DNA from: Leptasterias polaris
Taxonomy: Eukaryota; Echinodermata; Asteroidea; Forcipulatida; Asteriidae
Length of the DNA: 64,000 bases
NCBI GenBank assembly: GCA_037783415.1
Contig: JAZGTN010000022.1
Coordinates: forward strand, 8,282,001 to 8,346,000
Direction of reading: 5' to 3'
In this document: positions 26,755 through 53,200 of the stretch, in pieces
Layout of the letters: each line of letters starts with the position of its first letter
Numbering within the stretch: the stretch's first letter is position 1
Made by a program: the position numbers and the translations under genes
The notes under the pieces: model-generated
What the model was told of the DNA's origin: nothing
Databases searched by the model: none
What the model saw: the letters and a program-made list of their open reading frames with translations, nothing else

Positions 26755-29648
26755 GCTTCATCACAGGACTACCGAGGATTAAAAAGATCTCAGAAAAAAA
26801 TGATATGCGTAATAACTTTGTCTTATTTATTTGTCAGTGGTTAAATTAATATGCCGTTAAAACTACAATAATCTGTACCACCCAAACTATCAGGGATAAA
26901 GAATATGATCTTAATAGTTTACCCTTACTGTTGCACCGTTATCAGGTCGAAAATAACAAGCCAAACTGGTCAGAGTTCACCGATTGTTTTTACTACTCGA
27001 TAAATGGGCACTAACTAAGAATTATCCCATCTGAAAATGTTCAAAATGCAGGCATGACTTTTACAAATATGATACAGCATCTGTGTTAGAAAGTAGATCT
27101 GTGCCTATAAAAGTTGTTTTTTCCTTTCACTTTTGGTAAACAAACAACGTTCAAGTCAGTTCCACAACATGTTTTGCCAGTAAATTGTTTTGAAGTCTCT
27201 TGAGACTTCTCCGATTCACTGCTTGGTGTTTCATAACTTCACCTACACATTTGTACATGTGCAAAGCTCCGTGGGAAATCATTTATGCGGGTCATACATA
27301 AGAAATTGTGTAATATTTATCCAAAAGTCTACATTGTAAAGATAGTACATGTAATTATTTCGCCTGATGTTCTCGGTGAAATTACTGTCATTTTGTTTTA
27401 ATAATAATTATGACATAAAGTTGCAATAAAACCAAATGCCCCTCCCATAAACAAAATTGCTTTATTCAAGAAAATCAAGTTTTCTCAACAGTTTGAGAGA
27501 TTTTAGTTACTGAATAATATGACTAGTTTTTGTCTATTTCATGTCACTACATGCAGCACTTTTTACATTTGTGGAAAACCCAAGTTCCCAAAAAGAACAA
27601 TTAAAACAACTATAGGTCATGTTTGTTAAGCAGTATATATTTATTTAAAAATTCAAATAAATCCCCAAATAATTCTACTACCACAGGTTTGATTAAATCC
27701 AAACCTGAAATTCAACAAAATTAATGCATTACGATCTCACCCTTTATACCTGTAATTAAATCATCTACACTTATTAAAATAAATCATACTACAGAGAACA
27801 AGAATAAAAAAATTACAAACTTAGGGGACCAAAAGATAGGAAAAAGCGCAGGATAGATGGAAAAAATCACTGTTTCTTTGAGACATGACTACATCAAGGG
27901 CCCCCTAAGTTGTCTTAAACTTGTGTGATAGTGTTATAACACCTTTTTCGTACTGATCAACATTGAGCTGGTAAACTGCACATATTCTCTTCAGTTCAAA
28001 TAGGGAAAACAAGGAAAGCTATACTCAACAAACTCTACCGCTTCTCTCTGATTCGTTACTAACGTTAAGTCAAAGCCACATCTCTAGTCGGGGAAAGCAC
28101 ATCAGTTTATGGTTCCAGATTAACAATGCATTGGGACTCCATACACATTCTGTGGCCATTTCATTTTTCAAGTTAATACCACCCAGTACCGGTTTTACCG
28201 CAAAACCAACCCACCATCATGGACTGTCGGCCACATGTATTACATCTTTAAACATCAGGCTCGCTAAATTCATGTTTGGCTAATGTTAACACAGCCAGGA
28301 ATTGCTGTTCACTTCTAAATTATGAGTTAACCCAAACACTTGATGAAATCCATCACCCTCCATTCAACTGCCACGACTTTAAAACTCCACTAGTTTGTGC
28401 CTGGTGTAATGCAAGGGAAGGTAGATTTGAGTTTAAACCATTGCAATACTCTGATGGTTTAGAGTTTAGCCAAAGATGCTACAAAAGGAAGACAGGACAC
28501 TAGTGCCGTTTTGCACAGAAGGCAGCAGATATAACGGCATGATTCATCAAAATTTGCCTTATCCACAAGCACCATCTTAAAACTATACTGCAATGAGTCT
28601 CGGGAAACCGAATACAGTTAAACACAAAATAAAGTTTCCAATATGGAGGCTATGCTGAAGTTTACATGTAACTATGCCAGTTTTTATAGTTGTGTACCGC
28701 ATGTCTTAATTTTGTAATATCTTTGGTTTAGAAGACCCTTCGTGGTTTTGTGGTAGTTCTACGCCCCAGGGGTACATCTATTGGTGCTTTATTCCTTCCA
28801 CTGCACTAGTGTACTCTTCCTTGGTTGCACGTTTGGCGATTGTTATTTCGTCCTAGGAACCATGCCATTGTTTGAGACTCAAACATGCCTCTGAAATCAC
28901 CTAAAATACATTAAGCTTTTTTAGCTTTTTAAGTTTCCAGCACATCGGATATGCACTGGCATTGAACAATGTTGCATACATCCATGCATGTCACTCTTTA
29001 GTCTTCGTTCAACCACTAATTTGATTACCACCACCGCACCCATAAACAAGGGGAAATATCGTCTGTTTTGACCTGCATGCTTTCCAGATATAATGTAATT
29101 ATTATTCCAGAGACCAACTTTCCAGCCACAATGTTTGGACATTGTTGCAAAAGCTCGTGGACATTGTTGCAAAAGCTCGTGAACGTTGCTGGAACGTTGC
29201 TGTAAGTCTTTGGATTGGATAACTAATAAGTTGCCATGTTTGTGTGTGTTATATCAATATGTTAGCTTCCATCTCTTTACACATTAGGCATCATACCCAT
29301 CTTCAACTGAACATGACACCCAGTACCTTTTCCAACCAAGGGACACTTTCCAACTTGCCTTTTTAATGCGGTATGGCACTTTTGTTGGTTTTTTATTTTT
29401 AACTAAGACAAGCCTTCCTGATCTATCATGGCTCGCCTAACTCTCCCTTCACTTTCCTTTTCCATGCTTCTCTCTCTTTCTCAGGAGAACCCTCTGTGTG
29501 CGTCTTTGCTGTTGATCCTCATTTTTTGTTTTTCTCGGTGTCTTCGCCGCCGTTCTTCCACCTCCCCCCGGCTGCTTTGAAGAAGGATGTTGAAGACATT
29601 CTCTCGCGATGTTGGCGCGCGTGTGCCGGCGCCGTGCTTCGCTTGGTG
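26755..29648 (-). other. Convergent 3' flank; contains the UPF1 3'UTR
   Basis: No coding gene was recognised between the RPS6 poly(A) signal and the UPF1 stop. Minus-strand AATAAA candidates occur near 29397, 28793, 27645 and 27466, so the UPF1 3'UTR could be about 0.25 to 2.2 kb. A two-unit 23-bp tandem repeat lies at about 29138-29184. Confidence 0.5.
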
Positions 29649-44722
<15,074 letters not shown>

Positions 44723-45120
44723 GTCTCACTTCACCTACTCCACGGATACTCAAGCAAAACCTATCCCACCTATGATGGCTTTTATTTCTACGCTGTGATG
44801 AAAATTTGCAGCAATTTTGTTTTAGTTGAAGTAGAACTTTCTTTGGAAGCAATGCATGGAACATGCGCGCATTGCAAAATGCTCGGTGGCCTTTTGATGA
44901 CGTAGGCGTTCTGCACAGGAATCGATGATGTCACTCAAAAATAATTTTCTTAAAAAGAGACTTTTTGCCTTTTTTTCCCCTGCTAATTTATCAGAAGAGG
45001 AAATTAAACAATTTTATTTCGTGAAACACATTATATTTTTATCCCATGGAGATTAAATTTCAGTTTTGTCACGATCGGATTTCCTCATTCGCCTTACCAA
45101 GAGTTGGCGATTGGGGGCGC
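44723..45120. promoter_or_regulatory. Probable bidirectional promoter between UPF1 and TENT2
   Basis: The UPF1 start codon (44722, minus) and the TENT2 noncoding exon (donor at 45211, plus) are separated by under 500 bases, with no other gene between. The interval has several CpGs, and a CRE/ATF-like TGACGTAG sits at about 44898-44905. No TATA box is evident for either gene, as is common for housekeeping divergent promoters. The role is inferred from arrangement; transcription starts are not visible in the sequence. Confidence 0.55.
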
Positions 45121-45211
45121 TGTTCTTGAAAACTGCACGCGTGATTCCGTCATCCTGAAAACGAGAAAACCGCACACAGAGAACAAGATTTCACGGTGCA
45201 ATTTACACACG
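45121..45211 (+). other. TENT2: Probable 5' noncoding first exon of TENT2
   Basis: A GTGAGC donor follows position 45211, directly downstream of the presumed divergent promoter. The next exon (47236-47441) has a strong acceptor, and its first ATG follows an in-frame TAA, so the start codon is in exon 2 and a noncoding exon must exist upstream. The 5' boundary given here is approximate. Another donor-like GTAAGT after 43972 could belong to an alternative exon. Confidence 0.45.
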
Positions 45212-45429
45212 GTGAGCTATTTTGTTTATGGAATTCCCCTTGTTAGAAACTGCTTGTATTGTATATTTTTTTATTAAAAAAAAAAGCTTATTGTAGTTTT
45301 TTGTTTAATTGATATTTCATAAGTTACAAAAATGTAACCATGGAATTTCCTCCATCTTCCTTGATTGATGTACGTAGGCCAATCACAAATTTTTTTCCAA
45401 CACGACGGGTCGGATCGGTCCTAGTCAAC

Positions 45430-45509
45430 TCGGCCCCAAGTCATCTCGGTCCCAAGTCATCTCGGTCCCAAGTCATCTCTGTCACAATTCATCTCAGTCC
45501 CAAGTCCAC
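45430..45509 (+). repeat. 16-bp tandem repeat in TENT2 first intron
   Basis: Five units of TCGGTCCCAAGTCATC, the first and the last two diverged. It lies about 220 bases after the noncoding exon donor. Confidence 0.85.
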
Positions 45510-45805
45510 TCGGACTGAACAGTTCAATATGACGCTTGGTTTACGGGAAGTGGGAAGTAAGTTAGTAGTTCAACTAGTTGGCTGTATCCGTGGTATCGCG
45601 CCGATTTAATTATTTAATTTATTGTGTGCTTAAATGTTATGTAATGTATCGGATATTAAAATCACTGTTTATAATAATTATAAAACTAAAAGACATGTTT
45701 TGGGAAAAAGCGCGATATAAACTAAAGTGAAAACAAATTGTAGACAATTTGTTTATGTAATAAAAGACATGTTTTATTCCGATATGCTAGAAAATAAGAA
45801 ATAAC

Positions 45806-46207
45806 TGGTCCTAGCCTACTAAATACCGTCAACTCACCGTCAACACGAACGGTACCGTCAACACGCCGTCAACACCTCCAATATACATTTTAAATCGACA
45901 AAAGAGGCATAGAACTGTAAAGTATGGGCTAAAAGAGAATATTCATTGGTTTGAGGTTACATTTCTTTTATGAAAATTGGGTTTATTTCACGCGAAAAAA
46001 ATTATCTCTAAGCAGCACAGTCCAACCTCCGTGAGAAGGCAAGATGGCGTGAAATAAACCCAATTTTCATAAAAGAAATGTAACCTCAAACCAATGTATA
46101 TTCTCTTTTAGCCCATTCTTTACAGTTCTATGCCTCTTTTGTCGATTTAAAATGTATATTGGAGGTGTTGACGGTACCGTGCGTGTTGACGGTATTTAGT
46201 AGGACCC
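45806..46207. mobile_element. Foldback/MITE element with 8-bp target duplication
   Basis: About 190-base inverted arms surround a roughly 50-base spacer (about 45995-46045). The outer part of each arm carries short direct repeats of CCGTCAACAC. The 8-mer GAAATAAC occurs directly outside both ends (45798-45805 and 46208-46215), which is a convincing target-site duplication. Eight-base duplications are typical of hAT-like and a few other cut-and-paste transposons. No transposase is encoded, so it is non-autonomous. It lies in the 5' intron of TENT2. Confidence 0.8.
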
Positions 46208-47064
46208 GAAATAACCTTTTCAATAAAAAATATAAAACATAACAATTTAACAAAACTATGTAGTGAAGCTTTATGGTAAAATATCATTAAATATTAAATA
46301 GTACAAAATTAAAATTAATAATTTATAAATTAATGTAGGACAATAAAAGAACATGTTCAGTTGAAATTAATATAAACAAAACTTTAAAGTAAACTCACAT
46401 TTAATGATAAATAATACAAAATAAAGAATACCAAGTCTATTTAGGGAAACTCAAAAAGCAATCAACTGAGAAATATTTAAACAAATTAAGAACCATAAAC
46501 TTTAAAGAACATGTTTGGTTGTCCAATTTAATTAAACTAATCGGATAAATTTCAGGGTTTTAGGCAGGGGGGTTTCTTTTTCCATTTTGTTTTTACAGCG
46601 AAACCATGACTAAACCAAGTACAGGCAACAAACATTCTGATAAATGCACCTGGATTACTTTTTCTCTTTTGAGAAAATATGGAAAATGTTCTTTATCTCC
46701 CACGCCGAATCAATGGCCAACAATGGTGGCAACATATTGATCTATTGTAATCCTCATTTTCACAGCAAAGAGACGAAGGTCTGAAATCGGGGACTACACA
46801 ATATTCCCCGGAAAAATGGAGATTTCGAGCCTGAATTTCAGTACCCTTTGTCCCTGTGGTAAATGAAGTGTATCACAGTGAGTGAAGCACTGTGCACACT
46901 ACACAATGGAATGCTACACAATGGAATGTCCGGTTGTGTTCACCTCATCGTTTTTGCGTTTTTGTCACACCAACAAAAATAGTTCTATGTCTGTCAAAGA
47001 TATTCCTGGACTTCTAAAAACTTATTTATCAGATGTCCATTCGTTTCCATGTCCGAGACAAAGG

Positions 47065-47086
47065 TGTGTGTGTGTGTGTGTGTGTG
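47065..47086 (+). repeat. (GT)n microsatellite
   Basis: An uninterrupted run of about ten GT units, about 150 bases upstream of the TENT2 exon 2 acceptor. Confidence 0.9.
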
Positions 47087-47259
47087 ATTGTACACATCTT
47101 CCAGCGTTAGCAGACAAACAAACCCAAATTGTTTTCTGTGCATGCACAGCGAAGAAAAACCTATTGAGCTTCGTCGAGGCACCTACAAAAGCTGTCTGAA
47201 CAAATCTGCATTTTAATGTTCGTTTTTTCTCTCAGGAAAGATAATCCAAAGCTGTCATC

Positions 47260-50200
47260 ATGAGCCGCAACTCAACACCGAATTCAAACTTCCGCCGGAC
47301 CCAACCATTGCCATCACGGGTGTTGCCAAATTATCAAAGACAGTTAGCACCAACACCTGCAGAGTATTATCCGCACCAGACACCCCCTCTACAGAATGGA
47401 GTGGCACAGCCAGGATTATTTCTTATTGACAGAGGAAGAAAGTGAGTACATAATGAGGAACTTTGTAGCGTGTCGTGGCCGAGCGGATAAGAGCACCGGA
47501 TCCAAGCTCTGGTGTTTCTGATCAGCAGAGTGTGGGTTCGAGTCCCGGTCGTGACGCTTGTGTCCTTGAGCAAGACACTTGACTATAATTGCTTCTCATC
47601 ACCAGTAAATGGGTACCTGTGAGGGCAGAGATGGTTCTTGTGATTGATTTAGCTTGATGCGCTACATATTTGGCAGCACAGGCTGTATACTCCCCAGGGA
47701 GCTGAGATGGTTAAAGGAATGACACAAAAATGGCCCAGTGACCAGGGGTAATAATGTTGAAGCGCCATGAGCGTCACTGAGTGACGGACCTGAGCATAAG
47801 AAGCCACTATTATTATTATTATTATTAACTTATTTGTTGATAACAGGCCTGGAATTTCATCTTTAAGAGGGCAAGGACATTTTCATTTTGCAAAGGGCAC
47901 TGCTGTTTGAAAATCTGAGTCTGTAGGAAACTTTTGAAGGGGCACCAAGGCCATGACCAGGGCCACAGAGTCCATGGCCTCTGTGGCCTTTGTGTAATTC
48001 CTTGCCTGTGATGGACACGTTTGACTGTTAACCATTATATTTTACTATTTCACGTAAACCCTTCTCATCAAATTCGCTGTAGCTATGTCAGAAAAGACAA
48101 GAAAACTTTAACTAAGTTTGCATGTACAACCTTTTATAAACACTTTTGGGAGAAGTTTTAAAGCAAAAATGCTGAAGCAATTTTGGCTAAACACGGCACG
48201 TATGTTTGACTAGAGCCAATGGAGGGACATGATTTTGACCTTGAATGTTGAGCCCTTGTTTATACGTCATGTAAAATTGTAAAAGCAAAGCAAATTTGTT
48301 TGCGCCACAATTGGAAAACAGCGTGTAATGATTGTTTGCACCACATAAATTCACTTTGCATTTCCTTTTGCATAAAGAATAGACAAGGCTGAAGTTAGTA
48401 TACGATATTAATTAAAATATTAGTTATCAGCACCAAATTTCATGGATCTGCTTAAGCACAAAAAGTAGCATTTTTATAAGCACAAAATAGTTTTGTTTAG
48501 CAGAATAAGGTTACCGGCCAAACAAAATAGCATGTCATATTATGTACCATCCCACATATTTTTGCAAAGCGGGAAATTGTTAAGCAACATTTTCTGGTCA
48601 AGCAGCTATATGAAATTGGGTCGACATGTAACTTGCATTATGCTATACTCTCTCATTAACAGCCGTATGTCCCAGGGGAGCAGGGTGGGGGCAACTGCCC
48701 TCCCAAATTCGGGAAATACAGTGGGGGAAATTTGGGCAATTAGCAAGAAGTACAAAATTGGACAAAGAAAGCAAACAAAAGACTTTTGACCTAGTGTAAG
48801 AAATTGGTACTTGTGTTTTTATCTGTGTACAATTACTGGCACATTTATTTATTTATTTATTTCATATGTTTACCCAGGGTAAGTCAGAACAGCAATATGC
48901 TGGTTTCCACCGACGCCCTGCGTGCAAGCAGGTCTAAAAATAAATTTAAGATAAAATATTATCAAAAAAAAAAAAAAAAAAAAAAAAAAAAACACAACAG
49001 ATAAGGAAATATATACAAAAATTATATACACACACAAAACCTAATGCTCAAACACATACACATACATATACACCCATACATGTGCATGTACAAACATTAA
49101 AATAAGAATATACGAACTAATAAGCCATATATAAGTTTAAAATATTAATATTCCGATTTATTAGTGTAAATTTACAAGGAATGCACTTAATTCTAATTTA
49201 AAAGAGTTGATTGACGTCATCATTCTGAGGTGTACAGGCAGGGAATTCCACAGTTTGGCACCAGAGGTAGCAAAGCTTCGCCTGTAATGTTCAGTTCTAG
49301 CCATAGGAACTTTTAAAGTTAGATTTGTGCTCTGCCTGGTTGCCCTGTTTGACGTGAATTTAGTAAAAAGATCTGTTATGTAAGGAGGGGCTATACCATT
49401 CAGACATTTAAAAACAAGAATGCATTTTCTAAGCATGACTCTTTGGTGGTATGAAAGCCAAGACAATGATATAAACATGTCGGCTGAAGGCGTTCGAAAG
49501 GGGCAACGCAGAGTGATTCTAGCAGCCCGTTTTATTAATTTGTTTAGTTCGGCGTTTTGGAATTCAAAATGGCCACCCCAGACTGTGTTACAGTAATCCA
49601 TAATGGGCATCACCAAGCTCTGAACCAGACAGCTAAAGCTTCTTTGAGGAATGCAATGTCGTACTCTCTTTATCAACCCCTATGCCCCCCCCCCCCACCC
49701 AAAGAGTCCCCATACACCCATGCTCATTTTATTTAGCCCATGCTTCTAAAACATGCATGTATGTATGTCAAGCAAGCATGTTGGTACAACCTCACTCCCA
49801 TAAAACTATAATTATTGCAGAACTGTTGGGGGTAAGGTTTTCTTGCTTTTTCTCATAACGGGGATTTCCCATGTGCTGCAACTGTGCAGTGGCAGTTATG
49901 GTGTGTTGATGGATTTTCAGTTGACTTTGAACTGAACTAAGGCCTTGTCCGTGTATCAAACAACTACAACTATGGCTTAATTGCTGTTGACTGCAGTGAC
50001 AACAATGAAGAATAGGCCTTTTCAGTAATCAGCCATAGCCCTAAGCTGTCAATTCAGACACAGCTGAAAGCCGTGTTCGCATTGGACTTTTGTGAAATGT
50101 TCCATTGGAAAAAAGTAGAAATTATTTATTTTTTCTGTTACACAGGAGTATAAAAATAGCTGGTGCAGGCCAGGTAGTGATGCATCAATCTCAGCAGGTA

Positions 50201-53200
50201 CAACCAAGGACCTCACCCTACCCTGAAATGCACCCAAATACTCCTGGTGCTTACGATCTACTCGTTAAGGTCCTCGGTGGTAATAACAAATCACGGATCC
50301 AAACTAGCACCTCAGCAACACCATCTGCGACTCGGACACCAGTGAGCACTTCACAGAGTGGAGTACCAGCAGCTGCCACATCAACAACACAATCACGAGA
50401 CATGCCTGGTAGTAGTGTGTTACGTATTCCACAACCACAAAGGAAACCTATTTCAGCAGACTTCCATAATGATCGCAGACGGGTTGTGCTGAATAGGAAC
50501 TACATTGAACACCCCACTGGAAACTCAACGACACCATCTCCAACTCAAACATATAGTGAAGGAAATAGAAGCAGATCTTCCCCTTCCGCCACCTCACACA
50601 GTTATGGCGCATCTAAGAACTCAAATGGTACACCTAAAAGCTCCAGAGACCATTCCGATTCCAGTGGGATGAGTCGGAAACGAAGTCATGACAATGTTGT
50701 TGTGTATTCTCCAAAACCAGATACTTCAAATCCCACTGGCAAAGCATTAGACAGGGTAAGTTTGTTACAGACTACCTCCTTCCTCTCTTATGACTGATAG
50801 CAGCCAGAAAATAAATTAGGCATTAAACCCTTTACTATCAGACCATTCAATACCATCCGCTATGATTCTGAATGAGGGAATAAGCAAGAGTATCAAGGCG
50901 TGTGTCATCTCTCCGTATGAACCATACGCCCTGATTGGAATCTATGCATTTGCACCAGCACAAATTTATTCAACAGCCAAACTTAGTGGAAGTCCAAACA
51001 GTTGGTAATCAACTTACTGAAAAGCATTGTTGTTGGTCTTCAAACCTAACAAAGTTAAAATCAAATAAAATATTTGATTTTATTTGGTTTTGGAAGTTCA
51101 CTCTCTTACTGTCTCACCATTCAACTTTGAATGATGGTTAACTATCAATATACATAATATTGACTTTTGCTTTTTTTGCTTATACACATGGACAGGCTTT
51201 GAATTACACAGAGGCTGTGGCTTCTGTTGCCCTAGTCTTGGCCTCAGTGATCATTCAAAAGTTTCCCATAGACTTTAAGGTTTTCCAGAGGAAGTGCCCC
51301 AAACAAAATGAAAAAGGCTTTTCCCTCTCAAAGATTAAACTCCAGGCCTGCATGGAAGACTATTTCAATCAAAGAAAAACAACTTCAATACTGACACTGG
51401 CTGAACCCTAGGTCCATCAGTGTGCGTTTCAACCATTTCGTTATTGTGTAATCAAATAATTTTCTTCTAATTTAAAGCTGTCTCAAGCTGTGTGGCAAAA
51501 CTGTGGCCATGCCAAGCAAAGTAGGCAGCAGCTTTACACAAAGGAAAACCTCAGGCAGTCAATAGAGTCCATCATACAAGAAAAATTCCCAGGTATGACC
51601 AATATTCAATCGCTTTTAAACTAACTGCTTTATTAGAAGTTGCACCTGTAAGTTAAATCAAAGCTCAGGGCTTTTTGTCACTGGATTTGTTTTCACATGA
51701 CTCGGTAAAGTACTGGATATACAGTGCTTAACACACATCAGTGTATGCTTAAAACACAAATGATACAGAACTTTCTTATCATAGAATGATTGTTTGATTT
51801 TTCTGGTATGAGAAAAACCAGAGGCCTCGGAGAAAAACCCTCGCGGCACAGGAGAGAATCATCACACAACTTTACTCACTTGGCCTAAGCCAGGAATTGA
51901 ACCAGTGCCACAGTGGCGAGATGCGATCGCTTTAATGCGCTAAAGTGTTAATTATTTGATAATTGAAGCTGCAGGTAATGAAGATTTAAGTAAAGAATTT
52001 CTTGTTTAAAAATTTAAAATTGATTTATTTTTTTATTTGTTCCACAGGATCAATGTTGTTTCTTGTTGGCTCTACACTGAATGGTTTTGCAACTAACCAC
52101 AGTGACACTGATTTGTGTCTCATGGTCACTTCGAAAGAAGTAAGTACAGTTATTCTATTTCAGTCCAATTCTATTTAACTAAGCACCAAGGACCATCAAG
52201 AAAGTTATGTATAAATTTTAAATAATTATAGCCAATGTTTTGGGGTTTTTACCCTAACACTGTGATATGTAAGAGTTTGATAAACACTATACTTGGTGCC
52301 TTCTGAGTGCTGCAGTGAAGAAACACCAAAAAAAATTGAAAGGGCAAGTGCACCAAGGCATTTTCTCCTTGGTAAAGAGCACCTCTGTGGGAAAAGTTTT
52401 AATTTCTATTTTAACATGTCAAGGGGCAGCAAGGCAATGACCAGGGGCATGGAGGCAATTATCCATGAAGTGCCAGACCTGCTCTCACTCAGGTGGGATT
52501 TGAACCCACTTCATAACAGAAGAGCTCCAAGTGAATAACTGCTCGTTCAGGAATCATTAGTTTTACTTGATCTGTATTTCTCCTAGGTGAACCAGCAGAG
52601 CCAGGCAACGTACATACTGACCATCCTTCATAATCTGCTTCTAAAACGATGCAGTAAGTAATTGTTAACCTTTTTCAAATAGCAAGACGTAAAAATCCAG
52701 CGAGTCCTACTGAATAGTTATCACTTACATGTCTTGACCCATTTTCATAGAGCTGCTTAAGCAGTAAATTACGCTTAATTTTTATCTGCTAAGCACAAAT
52801 GAGCAGGAAACCAGTCACTATTGGTACATGTGGCATGGGTCCAATTTCAAAGAGCTGCTTAATGGCCGCTTTTTTGCTTATTGTGTGAGCTCCATTTCAG
52901 AATGCTGCTAACTGTAAGCACATGAAAAGGCATGCTAACCTTCCTTTGCTTACTGCATGAAAATTAATGACCTAACAATGCAAATCCATGGTGAGCGTGC
53001 AAGCTGGCTGCCTAATTTTCTTGCTAACCTGTGAAATACACTTACGCTTAAGCAAAGTTTTCTGCTTCAGTTAGCTTGAAAATTTGCTTACCAGTAAGCA
53101 GAACAATGAAATTAGGTATTTGGACTGGTAACCTTATTCTGGTATGCAAAATTGGTTTGTGCTTAGTTGGTTTTTGTGCTTAAGCAGCTGAAATTGGGCC

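Noticed and set aside
28276..28503. 75-codon plus-strand frame between RPS6 and UPF1
   Set aside because: No homology recognised, antisense to the likely UPF1 3'UTR, no splice or poly(A) context.
47470..47560. Possible tRNA-Ser gene
   Set aside because: A and B boxes are present, but the sequence does not fold into a full cloverleaf with paired acceptor ends, and it continues into a shared SINE body with an (ATT)n tail; the same structure recurs at 55706 and 39259.
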